In this document: positions 54,525-62,903 of the stretch, one piece after another
How the letters are laid out: every line of letters starts with the position of its first letter
Numbering within the stretch: position 1 is the first letter of the stretch
From: Polyangium jinanense
GTDB lineage: Bacteria > Myxococcota > Polyangia > Polyangiales > Polyangiaceae
DNA: 64,000 bases
Reading direction: 5' to 3'
Assembly: GCF_028435365.1 (NCBI RefSeq)
Contig: NZ_JAGTJJ010000039.1
Span: 1 to 64,000, forward strand
Translations under genes and position numbers: made by a program
Notes under the pieces: generated by a model
Seen by the model: the letters and a program-made list of their open reading frames with translations, nothing else
Database searches by the model: none
What the model was told of the DNA's origin: nothing

Positions 54525-55040
54525 TCAGTCGAGGAACACGTTCCAACAGAGTGCGTTTCGCAGTTTTTGATCGTCAAGAACGAGGTCTCGTATTTCGCCA
54601 GGCAGTTGTTCCCACTGCCATTGGCGTTCGGCTCGCGCAGCCGCGTCCCCTTGGCCCGATGGTGCGGCTTCCCTGGCAGCCCTGATGGCGTACGCCGCAG
54701 CCCCTAACTCATGGGCGGCGACATGCGCCACGGCCACCGCCTGACCCGCCGACAGGGCGGCCAACCGGGCGGCGGGGGGCGCCTCGCGGCCTGCGGCGTT
54801 GGAAGCGAACGCCGCGTTGTGACACTCTTTCATTGTGGCCTCGCCTCGGGTCCACGCTCGCACCAGTGCAATCGCTCTCCGCGGCCGGTCATCGTCTGGC
54901 CTGTATTCATCGAAAAACCCCATGACGTGCTGCGCGCAATCTGCGGCCCAGATTGCCAACGCGTGATGGGTGCCTTCATCCAGGAGCCCTCCGCGGCGGA
55001 TGGTGATGAACCGTGGGTCACGTTTTTTGGGAAGAATCAT
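54525..55040 (-). CDS. Imm5-like putative immunity protein
   Basis: Helical protein of 171 residues resembling the Imm5-type immunity families of polymorphic toxin systems: HALAIWAADCAQHVM near the start, PDDDRPRRAI, and a C-terminal LRNALCWNVF. Such proteins protect against a cognate toxin. AGGAG lies 4 bases before the ATG at 55040. No toxin gene is adjacent, so it is an orphan. An immunity role is inferred from sequence resemblance; substrate or partner is unknown. Confidence 0.75.
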   Translation of the reverse strand: MILPKKRDPRFITIRRGGLLDEGTHHALAIWAADCAQHVMGFFDEYRPDDDRPRRAIALVRAWTRGEATMKECHNAAFASNAAGREAPPAARLAALSAGQAVAVAHVAAHELGAAAYAIRAAREAAPSGQGDAAARAERQWQWEQLPGEIRDLVLDDQKLRNALCWNVFLD

Positions 55041-55723
55041 GGTGCTCCTACTTACACTGTCCATGGATATACTCGAGCGCGGTCACGGCGGCGAGACCTC
55101 GGGGGAGATTTCGACGCTCGCCGCGCCCCCGCCACTGTTCGCGCGACCCTTCGGACCCGAGCCCTCGCAATGGTCTCTTCTTGAGGCCGCCGCGCCGGGG
55201 CGCTGCCCCGGGCCCCGCGGGGGCTGTTCGCCCCTCGACCCGAACCAGGGCAAGCCCTGGACCGTTCGTGGAAGAACTGCGCGATGCGCAGTTCTTCCAA
55301 CAGGCCGGTGGCAAGACCAGGAAGGTGCGTTGCACGCTGGCGAAATCGTTACGAACCCCGACCGCTGGCCACGATGCGCCCGCGTCCGGGATGAAGAGCA
55401 CCCGCAAGCGGCGCGGGGCGTAGGGTGCGCACTTGCAGTGAGCTCCCCTTCCCTCGATTCGCGAACTTCACGTTCAGCCGCTTCCTGCACTGCCCATTGC
55501 GGTGGTGGAATGTCGCGCTCACAGCGGATGCGATTCTCCGGGCGCCATTTGCCAGCGTCAGTGTATACGCATTTTGACAGCACGAGCAATTTCGACGAGC
55601 TCGACCATTCGTGCCTCCCACGCGCGCTCCACAACCGTGTCTCCCTGTTGCAGCGCTGTTTTCGATGGTCTACGACTTGGCCACGGCCGCTGCGTCGGCG
55701 GCCGTTTTACCTTGGGAGGACGA
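55041..55723. other. Long intergenic region holding hairpin repeat copy D
   Basis: About 680 bases between divergent genes. The half repeat (copy D) fills part of it. The remainder, 55346-55723, is a little more AT-rich than the coding DNA around it and has no convincing gene. The end carries GGGAGG before the PKD lipoprotein start. Promoters for both flanking genes must lie here but are not recognisable. Confidence 0.5.
55192..55335. repeat. Mosaic hairpin repeat, copy D (one arm, truncated)
   Basis: Carries only one arm, in the inverted orientation shared with copy E: hairpins CCGGGGC/GCCCCGG (55195-55211), GGGGC/GCCCC, CCAGGGC/GCCCTGG (55245-55260), then the R hairpin with 14-base arms TGGAAGAACTGCGC (55269-55299), followed by GGCAAGACCAG of the central stem. 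The partner half of the stem is missing. About 25 bases left of it (55167-55191) are also nearly identical to the flank of copy E. It sits in a divergent intergenic region. Confidence 0.85.
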
Positions 55724-57346
55724 ATGCGTGTCGGCAAACTGGGTGTTCTGCTGGTCATTGGTGTGCTTGGGTCGGCCGGCTGCCTGGACGGGAGCGCGAC
55801 GGGTGAGGATCTCGGTGCAGGCGGGAGCGACGGCACGGGTGATAAAGGCCCCGACACGATAGGCGAGAGCGGCGACGGCAATGGCCAGTTGCTATCGACG
55901 AACGTCGTGTTCGAGCTCGAGCCGCGCGATCTCACCGTCTCGGTGGACGACGCGGGCTCGACCCACAACGCCGGACCCATCACGACCTTCGCGTGGTCCT
56001 TCGGTGACGGCACGACGGCGACGGGGGTCACGCCGCCACCACATCGCTACGCCGCGGCTGGGACGCACACGATAACGTTGACCGTCACGACAGCGAGCGG
56101 AGCTTCCGCGTCCGCGAGTCGGACCGTCACGGTCGCCCAGCGAAACCCTGGTGACTATGCGCCGGGTGACGCGACGACCGGCGTGCCCGACGTGGTCGCC
56201 GACCGGTTGCATCTGCTCGACCTCGAGAAGCCCAACAAGTCGAGCGTAAACACGCCGAGCGCCGCCGAAGAGACCGTGGTCATCACCAAGAGCGGCGATA
56301 CCTACAAGCTGACCTGGAATGGAAATCCCGTCACGCTGCCCGCCGCGCACGCCTACAACGAAAACGGACAATTCGTCCTCGATCGGCTCCACGTGAGGGG
56401 CTACGTGAACGTGCGCGCGCCGAACGTCACGATTCGTCGTTCGGTGGTCGAAGCCGTCAGCATCCCGGAGGCGCCCGATAGCGCGGCGCCCTCCGGCGTG
56501 GACGTCGGCCGCCGGATCGTCAGGGGCAACGACAGCGCGACGACGGGTCTGATCCTCGAGGACATCGAAATCCGCGTGCCGGAAGCCGTGCGCCGCGGCG
56601 CGAACATCAATGCGGCGTTCCATCACGGCATGGCGCTCGAAGCGTCCCGTCTGCACATGCTCCGCTCGGAGATCGACGGCTCCGTCGACGGAATGCAGAT
56701 CCACGCGGGCAGTGCCAACCACACGAGCGTCGTCATCGAGCGCTCGTGGATCCACGACATGCAGTACTACCTGCTGGACAGTGACCGTGCCGATGGGGAT
56801 CCGACCCACTCCGACGCCATCCAGGTCGAGTGCAGCCTGCCGGCGGCGGGAAAACAATTCGGGGTCGAGCTCCTCGGCAACACCCTCGATCTCACCAATG
56901 ATCCGAACCTCACCGCGGCGATCATGGTCACGCGTAATGCGTGCGCGACGTCCGGGCTGCGTATCGAGAACAACTTCCTCGACGGCTCCGCCATGCCGAT
57001 CAACATCGGCGGCGGGACCTCCACCCAGCACATCACCCTGTACGTCAATGGCAATCGCTTCGGCCCGAACCGCGCCGCCGGCACAGCTCCGAACAAGACG
57101 TGGAAGACGACCACGACCGCGGCGGTCGTCGCCGCCAAGTCGAACACGGACAGCTCCGCGGCCTACGAGAACTACGATACGACGCGCCCCCAGAGCTACG
57201 TCTATCTCTCGTACGATCCGCCCACCACGCTCGGCGCCACCCCGCCTACGGGCGAGCAGAATCGTAACGTCATGGTCGAGCACGCACGCGGCACGCAGAC
57301 ATGGGGCACGAGCTCGCTCGGCACGGCGAAGTTCGGGCTGTACTGA
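55724..57346 (+). CDS. Lipoprotein with PKD domain and beta-helix (pectate-lyase-like) region
   Basis: Exported lipoprotein of 540 residues: lipobox GSAGC, acidic Gly-rich linker, a PKD domain (about 60-140, TTFAWSFGDGTT and GTHTITLTVT), then a right-handed beta-helix region with repeated strands (VNVRAPNVTIRRSVVEAV, GLILEDIEIRVPEA, SVVIERSWIHDMQYYLLD). Such proteins often bind or cleave polysaccharides at the cell surface; a catalytic residue set could not be identified. GGGAGG precedes the ATG at 55724. A hairpin with arms GACGCAG/CTGCGTC (57345-57364) overlaps the stop. Confidence 0.8.
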   Translation: MRVGKLGVLLVIGVLGSAGCLDGSATGEDLGAGGSDGTGDKGPDTIGESGDGNGQLLSTNVVFELEPRDLTVSVDDAGSTHNAGPITTFAWSFGDGTTATGVTPPPHRYAAAGTHTITLTVTTASGASASASRTVTVAQRNPGDYAPGDATTGVPDVVADRLHLLDLEKPNKSSVNTPSAAEETVVITKSGDTYKLTWNGNPVTLPAAHAYNENGQFVLDRLHVRGYVNVRAPNVTIRRSVVEAVSIPEAPDSAAPSGVDVGRRIVRGNDSATTGLILEDIEIRVPEAVRRGANINAAFHHGMALEASRLHMLRSEIDGSVDGMQIHAGSANHTSVVIERSWIHDMQYYLLDSDRADGDPTHSDAIQVECSLPAAGKQFGVELLGNTLDLTNDPNLTAAIMVTRNACATSGLRIENNFLDGSAMPINIGGGTSTQHITLYVNGNRFGPNRAAGTAPNKTWKTTTTAAVVAAKSNTDSSAAYENYDTTRPQSYVYLSYDPPTTLGATPPTGEQNRNVMVEHARGTQTWGTSSLGTAKFGLY

Positions 57347-57682
57347 CGCAGCGCTCCCTGCGTCGACGACGCACAAATCGTCACCGGCAAAGCGCATTCT
57401 TCAAGGACGGTCCCACGCCGTTCCTCGCGTAATGCTCCGTTCGCGGAAAAGGATGCCTCCCGCGAAACGCCTCATTCCCCGCGCCTCCCCTCTCCATTGC
57501 CTTGCCCATATCCCACCTCCAGCTACACTGGTCCCAAGAGTCCTCGCCGAGGCGTCGCCCCAAGGCGCGCACGGTCGGGGGCGGAACCGCGAAACGGCGG
57601 ACGGTGCCGGCGCCGAGGGTGAAGGTGTGCGCTCATCGGACGGCACCGTCCGCCGTGAAGCAGGGAATGGGGGAGGTCCATC
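57347..57682 (+). other. Intergenic region
   Basis: Three hundred and thirty-six bases between the beta-helix gene and the Pro-rich lipoprotein gene. It begins with the stop-overlapping hairpin and ends with the strong GGGAGG before the ATG at 57683. In between I see no gene; open frames are composition artefacts. Confidence 0.5.
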
Positions 57683-58309
57683 ATGATCAAGCGATGGAAT
57701 GTTGTCGGGATCATCTTCGGCAGCTTGGCGGCAATGGTCATCGGTTGCGACGCTGACGATCCGGCCGGCGAGGGAGCGCTCGGCAGCACGAGCGATGAGG
57801 TAGGCGAGGCCTGGGGGACGCCCATTGCAAGCGACCCGTTCACGCCCAGGACGGGGTGCCGGGGATTCCATTGCGCCTCCGAGCTTCCGCCGGGGCGCTG
57901 CAGCTACGGCAGGGACTGCGCGGTCTCGTGCGTGTTTCCCGCCGGCGGCTGCGAGCCGGGGAATGACGCGTCGTGCCTGGGATATTGCCTGGCGGACGCC
58001 CAATGCATCCCCGACCCGACCTGCGGGGGCGGGCAGCGCTGCCTCGAATGTGGGGGGTCGACGTACGGCGCGGGGTGCATCGAGGTCTGCGCGCCGATCG
58101 CGCCTCCGCCTCCGCCGCCGCCGCCACTGCCGCCGCAGCAGGGGCCTGTGCAGCAGCCTCCGCAGCAGGGGCCTGTGCAGCAGCCTCCGCAGCAGGGGCC
58201 TGTGCAGCAGGAGCCTCTGCCGCCTCCGCCGCCGCCTCCGCCGAAGGACGATTGTCCCCTCGACACCCTGCCGCCGCCGCCCCCGCCGCCGGCGCAGCTC
58301 CCCTACTGA
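57683..58309 (+). CDS. Cys-rich lipoprotein with Pro/Gln repeats
   Basis: Exported lipoprotein of 208 residues: signal with lipobox (MVIGC near residue 22), a Cys-rich middle (about 60-140), and a Pro-rich C-terminal tail with three repeats of QQGPVQQPP, encoded by 27-base units at 58136-58216. The layout is typical of myxobacterial surface lipoproteins. GGGAGG sits 6 bases before the ATG. Function unknown. A strong terminator follows. Confidence 0.8.
   Translation: MIKRWNVVGIIFGSLAAMVIGCDADDPAGEGALGSTSDEVGEAWGTPIASDPFTPRTGCRGFHCASELPPGRCSYGRDCAVSCVFPAGGCEPGNDASCLGYCLADAQCIPDPTCGGGQRCLECGGSTYGAGCIEVCAPIAPPPPPPPPLPPQQGPVQQPPQQGPVQQPPQQGPVQQEPLPPPPPPPPKDDCPLDTLPPPPPPPAQLPY
58136..58216 (+). 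repeat. Three 27-nt tandem repeats
   Basis: Units start at 58136, 58163 and 58190, each encoding QQGPVQQPP. The first two are identical over all 27 bases; the third ends differently. Likely a recent expansion inside the lipoprotein tail, and possibly variable between strains. Confidence 0.85.
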
Positions 58310-58321
58310 GCCATTCAATGA

Positions 58322-58354
58322 AAAAGGGCGCGGGAGACCGTCCCGCGCCCTTTT
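58322..58354. terminator. Bidirectional intrinsic terminator
   Basis: Perfect 14-bp arms (AAAAGGGCGCGGGA and TCCCGCGCCCTTTT) around the loop GACCG, with A-run and T-run giving U-tracts in both directions. It lies between the converging lipoprotein and M15 peptidase genes, 12 bp after one stop and 25 bp before the other. This is the clearest rho-independent terminator in the window. Confidence 0.9.
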
Positions 58355-58379
58355 CACTCCTTCTCGCCGTTCCCGCGAA

Positions 58380-59327
58380 TCAGTGTGCGTGGTCCGTGCA
58401 GGCCTCGTGCTCGAGCTCGCCTTGCGCCTCGACCGCGTCGATCGGCAGCGGCACGAAGAACTCCGGATCGTTCGGGTCACGCGAGAATGCCTCGTCCACG
58501 CCCTCGATCTCGCCGTTTTGATCGTCGTACATGATCGCCGAGCCGCACGTCGCGCCCTTCGCGAAGCCGCCCGCGGGCGACTTCTTCATGCGCGCCTCCG
58601 TCTGCGGGCCCCACACGCCGTCGACCGAGATCGTATCGCCCGGGTTGTTGCGGTTCCACAGCCGCTGGAACGCCTTCACGTCGAGGCCCTTGTAGCTCAC
58701 CGCGCCCGAGCCCGCGTAATCGAAATGCACCGCGTCGCTCGACCCGAGCCACTTGAAGCCCTTGTTCGTCAGAATCGTCTTCCACGTGCTGTACTGGCTC
58801 ACGTCGAGCGCGAGGCCCGTCTCGTGATTGCTGTTGCCAGGCTTCGCCGCGAGGCTGATGCTGCACCGGCCATTCTGGTACCAGTTGTAAAGCATGTATT
58901 GCTGCGCCACGGTCCGGAGCGCCGAGTTGATCGTCATCGACTTGCCGGGGTTATCCTTCAGCGCCGCCACGAGCCTGTCGGCCGCGGGCTTCTCCAGGTA
59001 CGCAAAGACCGCGCTGCCGAACGTCACGTTCGAGGTCTTCGTGATCGGCACGTACGCGTCGGGATTCAAGCACCGCGCCTCAGCGATGATCTGCAGCGAG
59101 AGCGCTTTCACGCTCGACGTCGAGCAGCTCGACGCGGCGGCCTGCGCGACGGTGCTGCCGGCCACGGCCTCGTCCACGGTATCGGTCGGCTCGGGGGATT
59201 CGACGCCTTCGGGCTCTCCGGCGAGCTCCTCGGGCGGGGCTTCGGCCATACAGCCCGCAAACACGGGCATGGCGGCGAGGGCAGCGGCGAAGGCGAGAAC
59301 ACGGAATTGGGTCGGGCGAGCGTCCAT
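58380..59327 (-). CDS. M15-family (VanY-like) D-Ala-D-Ala carboxypeptidase lipoprotein with peptidoglycan-binding domain
   Basis: Exported lipoprotein of 315 residues: lipobox VFAGC, acidic linker, a M15B/VanY-type domain (SNHETGLALDV and AVHFDY, holding the zinc-binding His, Asp, His), and a peptidoglycan-binding helical module (KAFQRLWNRNNPGDTISVDG). It should trim the peptide stems of peptidoglycan. GAGG precedes the ATG at 59327; a longer open frame upstream is not natural. It converges with the preceding gene on the terminator. Confidence 0.9.
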   Translation of the reverse strand: MDARPTQFRVLAFAAALAAMPVFAGCMAEAPPEELAGEPEGVESPEPTDTVDEAVAGSTVAQAAASSCSTSSVKALSLQIIAEARCLNPDAYVPITKTSNVTFGSAVFAYLEKPAADRLVAALKDNPGKSMTINSALRTVAQQYMLYNWYQNGRCSISLAAKPGNSNHETGLALDVSQYSTWKTILTNKGFKWLGSSDAVHFDYAGSGAVSYKGLDVKAFQRLWNRNNPGDTISVDGVWGPQTEARMKKSPAGGFAKGATCGSAIMYDDQNGEIEGVDEAFSRDPNDPEFFVPLPIDAVEAQGELEHEACTDHAH

Positions 59328-59573
59328 GCCGGCCTCTACAGCACGCCGCGTGCCGCGCGCGCCCGAGGCCTTTTGTCGTCCAATCGTCTCGAATTGCAGC
59401 CCGAATGGGGTGGATCGCCGATGCCCCAGGTGGAAAAAGGATCCACGCGCGGGCCCCTCGTCTCGATGTCGACGCAATCGCGCGAGCATGGGCGGGGTTC
59501 GAAAAAAACTTCACACCGGCGGAGCTTCCGCGTAGAGGTGAGCCGGCGGGCAAGGTAGGCCCGCAATCTCGCG

Positions 59574-60245
59574 ATGCGCTCCCTGCCCATGCCCCTCACG
59601 CGCGTAAAAATCTGCTGCATCGCCTCCGAGGAAGAGGCGTGGATCGCCGTTCGCGCGGGCGCCTCCGCCCTCGGCCTCGTCGGCCCCGTCCCGAGCGGGC
59701 CAGGCGCGATCACCGAGGAGCAGATCACCGCCATCGCAACGCGCGTCCCGCCGGGCGTCGCCACCTTCCTCCTCACGAGCCACCAAGACGCCTCCGCCAT
59801 CATCGAGCAGCAAAGACGCTGCCGCACGAGCGTCGTGCAGATCCTCGATCGGCTGCTGTCGGGCACGTACGAGGAGCTGCGCGCCGCGATGCCCGGCATC
59901 GGCATCGTGCAGGTCGTGCACGTGATGGGCGAGGAGGCAATCGACGAGGCGATCGAGCTCGAAGGCAAGGTCGACGCGGTGCTGCTCGACTCAGGCAACC
60001 CGAACCTGCCCGTGAAGGAGCTCGGCGGGACAGGGCGCACGCACGATTGGCAGATCAGCGCGCGGCTCCGCGAGCGCGTGCGGCTGCCAGTCTACCTCGC
60101 AGGCGGGCTCCGTTCGGACAACCTCGCGACCGCAATCCGCACCGTGCGCCCCTTCGGCGTCGATCTCTGCAACGGCGTACGCACCAACGGCAAGCTCGAC
60201 CCGGCCAAGCTCGAAGATTTCTTCGCGGCCCTCCCCGCACGCTGA
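59574..60245 (+). CDS. Phosphoribosylanthranilate isomerase paralog (TrpF-like)
   Basis: TIM-barrel protein of 223 residues of the TrpF (PRAI) family: start TRVKICC (canonical KICG has the catalytic Cys, kept here), GASALGLVG, VDAVLLDSG (general-acid Asp) and LAGGLRSDN. It may catalyse the third step of tryptophan synthesis, but no other trp gene is near and the KICC variant with PSGPGAI suggests a paralog with other function. ATG 59574 is used; ATG 59589 (MPLTRVKICC) is equally good and closer to the family start. Hairpin repeat copy E follows directly. Confidence 0.82.
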   Translation: MRSLPMPLTRVKICCIASEEEAWIAVRAGASALGLVGPVPSGPGAITEEQITAIATRVPPGVATFLLTSHQDASAIIEQQRRCRTSVVQILDRLLSGTYEELRAAMPGIGIVQVVHVMGEEAIDEAIELEGKVDAVLLDSGNPNLPVKELGGTGRTHDWQISARLRERVRLPVYLAGGLRSDNLATAIRTVRPFGVDLCNGVRTNGKLDPAKLEDFFAALPAR

Positions 60246-60270
60246 GCATTGGTCTCTACTTGATGCCGCC

Positions 60271-60570
60271 GCGCCGGGGCGCTGCCCCGGGCCCCGCGGG
60301 GGCTGTTCGCCCCTCGACCCGAACCAGGGCAAGCCCTGGACCTTTGGTGGAAGAACTGCGCGATGCGCAGTTCTTCCAACGGGTCCGTGGCAAGACCAGG
60401 GACGACGTTGCCAGTCGCGGCGATCTTGGCTGGCAGCGTCCTTCGCCGGTCTTGCCTCGGCCTGTTCGATGAACTGCGCATCGCGCAGTTCATCGACCCC
60501 GGGTCCAGCCCCTGGCTGGTCCGGGTCCAGGGGCGGATAGCCCCTGGTGGGGCCTGGGGCAACGCCCCAG
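60271..60570. repeat. Mosaic hairpin repeat, copy E (full length, inverted)
   Basis: Full copy of 300 bp; its reverse complement aligns along the length of copies B and C. Reading rightward it has hairpins CCGGGGC/GCCCCGG (60274-60290), GGGGC/GCCCC, CCAGGGC/GCCCTGG (60324-60339), the R hairpin TGGAAGAACTGCGC (60348-60378), the central stem, the L hairpin CGATGAACTGCGC (60467-60495), then CCAGCC/GGCTGG, CCAGGGGC/GCCCCTGG and CTGGGGC/GCCCCAG (60554-60570). The R arm lies 25 bp after the TrpF-like stop and the L arm 11 bp before the stop of the CorA-like gene, so it separates two converging genes. Confidence 0.9.
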
Positions 60571-60581
60571 CGATCGATGCT

Positions 60582-62120
60582 CTACTCGTCGGCGCCTGGA
60601 TTCTTGATCCGCCGCACGAGCCCGCGCACCGTGCTCATGCCGAGCAGGCGCGTGAACAGGACGAACCCGACGACGGCCGAGAGCACGGTCAGCCACAGGG
60701 GGACGTGGAAGACGAGCTTGGCCCACGTCGCCCACGCGTTCTCTCCGACGAGGTCCTTCCACGCGACATCGAACGAGGGCAACGTCTCGCGCTCGAAGAT
60801 CCCGATCACGAGCCCGACTGGCGTGAGGACGAGCGTCAAGAACGCGAGCACCTGGTTCAAGAGGTCGGCGCGTTTGTCCGACAGGTACTCGTCGATCTCG
60901 GTGATCTCGCCCTTCACCTCCTCGAAGAGCCCGCCGATGTCGAGCGCGTTGCGCAGGCCGCAGTAGAAGCGGTCGTGCCGCTCCTCCGAGCTGATGTGGC
61001 CGAAGCTGAACTTCGCCGTGTACTGCAGCAGCGCGAGGCGCAGGCGGCCGAAGATGCGGCCGTCGGGGCGGTTCGACATGCTCGCGCACGCCGACGAGAG
61101 CTCCAGCAAGAACAGCCGCTCGTGCTCGATGAGCACCCACTTGTAGAGGTAACGCTCGAGCATTGTGGACTCGAACTGCGAGAGCAGACCCTTCGCGTCG
61201 AGCGGCCAGATCATCCAGGTCACGCCGACGGGGGAGAACACGCAAAGCTCGCGCGCCGAGGGCTCCCACATCGCCGGATGTCCCTCGATGCGGCAGTCGG
61301 CCGCGGATGGGTCGATCGGCTGATCACTCCCGTGCGCGAGCCGCAGGCGATGCCGCGCCGCGGCGTCGGGCAGACCTTCCGTGTAGAGCACGTTCACGCT
61401 CATCGGGTTTGGCCAGCTCCCGATCGGCGCGTCGAGCATCACGTCGGGGATGAAGAGCTTGAGCCAGTGCCGGACCGTCGTGTCGTCGAGATGCGCCTCC
61501 TCGCCCATCGCCACGAGCGGATGCGCCTTCATCTCGCCGTCCTTGCCCGCCTTCTTGCGCGGCATGCTTTCCGGCAAGAGGTGCGTCATGCCGCGACGCA
61601 CGACGGCCGCGTAGAGGTCCTGGAACGCGGTCAACGTGAGCGCCGTCGGCTTGATGCCGACCACGACGAACACGTACCCCGTCTCGATCACGAAGAGCCG
61701 CGGCGGCGTCGTGATCTTGCAGGGCATCCCGCCGTTCTTGTCCTTGCGGGGCTCCTTCGACGCGGACGCGTGATCGGGTTTGTCCGCGTCCGGTTTGTCT
61801 GGTTTGCCCGCTTCGGCCTCGGGCTTCGCCTTCTTCGGCGCGCGCTCGAAGACCCACGTCGCGCGTGGATCGAAGAGGTTCGCGAGCTTGCCCGTGGGCT
61901 CGTAGGCGCGGAGGAGCCGCCCGTCGCGCACGTGGATGTTGAGGTGCGGCAAGAGCGCCGGATCGTCGATCTTCTTCGGCTTGAAGTCGCCGCGCGCGAG
62001 GAGCTTCTTCTCGTAGCCTTCGAGGTCGAACGTGCCTGCGAGCCCGTCCGGGTGGCGGTACGAGACCACGAGGTACAGCGTCGATTTCGGCCCGATCGGG
62101 GGCTCCGCCGCGCGCGGCAT
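60582..62120 (-). CDS. CorA-like two-helix membrane protein without GMN motif
   Basis: Protein of 512 residues with a large soluble N-terminal part and two C-terminal membrane helices (LLNQVLAFLTLVLTPVGLVIG and LWLTVLSAVVGFVLFTRLLG). Order and spacing match CorA-type magnesium channels, including helix-loop-helix near the end, but the GMN signature after the first helix is replaced (IFERETLP). It may be a divergent ion transporter or a CorA-fold protein of other role. It starts with ATG at 62120, only 10 bp after the GST-N gene, so they are an operon. Confidence 0.75.
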   Translation of the reverse strand: MPRAAEPPIGPKSTLYLVVSYRHPDGLAGTFDLEGYEKKLLARGDFKPKKIDDPALLPHLNIHVRDGRLLRAYEPTGKLANLFDPRATWVFERAPKKAKPEAEAGKPDKPDADKPDHASASKEPRKDKNGGMPCKITTPPRLFVIETGYVFVVVGIKPTALTLTAFQDLYAAVVRRGMTHLLPESMPRKKAGKDGEMKAHPLVAMGEEAHLDDTTVRHWLKLFIPDVMLDAPIGSWPNPMSVNVLYTEGLPDAAARHRLRLAHGSDQPIDPSAADCRIEGHPAMWEPSARELCVFSPVGVTWMIWPLDAKGLLSQFESTMLERYLYKWVLIEHERLFLLELSSACASMSNRPDGRIFGRLRLALLQYTAKFSFGHISSEERHDRFYCGLRNALDIGGLFEEVKGEITEIDEYLSDKRADLLNQVLAFLTLVLTPVGLVIGIFERETLPSFDVAWKDLVGENAWATWAKLVFHVPLWLTVLSAVVGFVLFTRLLGMSTVRGLVRRIKNPGADE

Positions 62121-62130
62121 CGAAGACTCG

Positions 62131-62829
62131 TCAGCGGATTTCGTACGTCCTCCGCAGGTACTCCGCGATGTCGGCCGACTCGAACATGTCCACGCCCGTG
62201 TTCGGGTCGTGGAGGAAGGGCACCTGCATCTTGCCGCTCCGCGCGATGAAGGCCTGCCGGCTCGGGCTGAACTTCGCCACGTTGTGCAGCCGGTACGGGA
62301 TCTCCAGGCTGGAGAGCACCTCCCGCGTGATGCGGCAGTACGGCGAGGCCTCGAAGCTCCAGAGCTCGAGCGGTTTTTCGGGCGCGCGCGAGGGCCGCGC
62401 GAACGCGCCGAACCCCGGCCGGAACGCCGACGCCATCATCGCCGTGGCGTTCGTCAGCGGGCCGAGGCCGAGCCAGAGCGGCACCTTGCCGTCGCCGTAG
62501 ACGCGGAAGAGATAGGCCACGATGTCGTTCGACTCGTACATCGAGACGCCCGTGTTCGGGTCGACGAGGAACGGGAACTGGTGCTTGCCGCCGCGCTCCT
62601 TCACGACAGCGCGGAAGCGGCTCCCGCCGCGCGGGCACGGGTAGATCATCGCCTCGAGGTCGAGGATCGTGAGGGCCTCGCGCACCTTGCGGCAGAACGG
62701 ACAGCCCTCGAACTCGTAGAGCTCGAGCAGCTTGTCGGGACGCTCGCCGAGGTGTCCGGAACGTAAGCCCCCGGCGAGACGCGCCAGGGTGGCTGCGAAC
62801 GAGGTCGCGACGTCGAGGGTTCGATTCAT
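62131..62829 (-). CDS. Tandem GST-N/thioredoxin-fold protein
   Basis: Protein of 232 residues with two glutathione-S-transferase N-terminal (thioredoxin-like) domains. The first has CPFCRKVREAL (about 43-53) and VPFL-type proline (HQFPFLVDPNTG); the second has SPYCRITREVL and VPFLHDPNTG. CPFC keeps both redox cysteines and SPYC only one. Such proteins are found in cyanobacteria and plants and likely act as glutathione-dependent reductases or chaperones. First gene of a probable two-gene operon with the CorA-like gene. Divergent from the prolyl oligopeptidase gene. Confidence 0.88.
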   Translation of the reverse strand: MNRTLDVATSFAATLARLAGGLRSGHLGERPDKLLELYEFEGCPFCRKVREALTILDLEAMIYPCPRGGSRFRAVVKERGGKHQFPFLVDPNTGVSMYESNDIVAYLFRVYGDGKVPLWLGLGPLTNATAMMASAFRPGFGAFARPSRAPEKPLELWSFEASPYCRITREVLSSLEIPYRLHNVAKFSPSRQAFIARSGKMQVPFLHDPNTGVDMFESADIAEYLRRTYEIR

Positions 62830-62903
62830 GGACTCCTGGTTACGTGATCCCGGGGCAGAATTGAAGTGCCGACGGCGTGCGCGCGGGTAAAGCTGCGGGC
62901 GCT

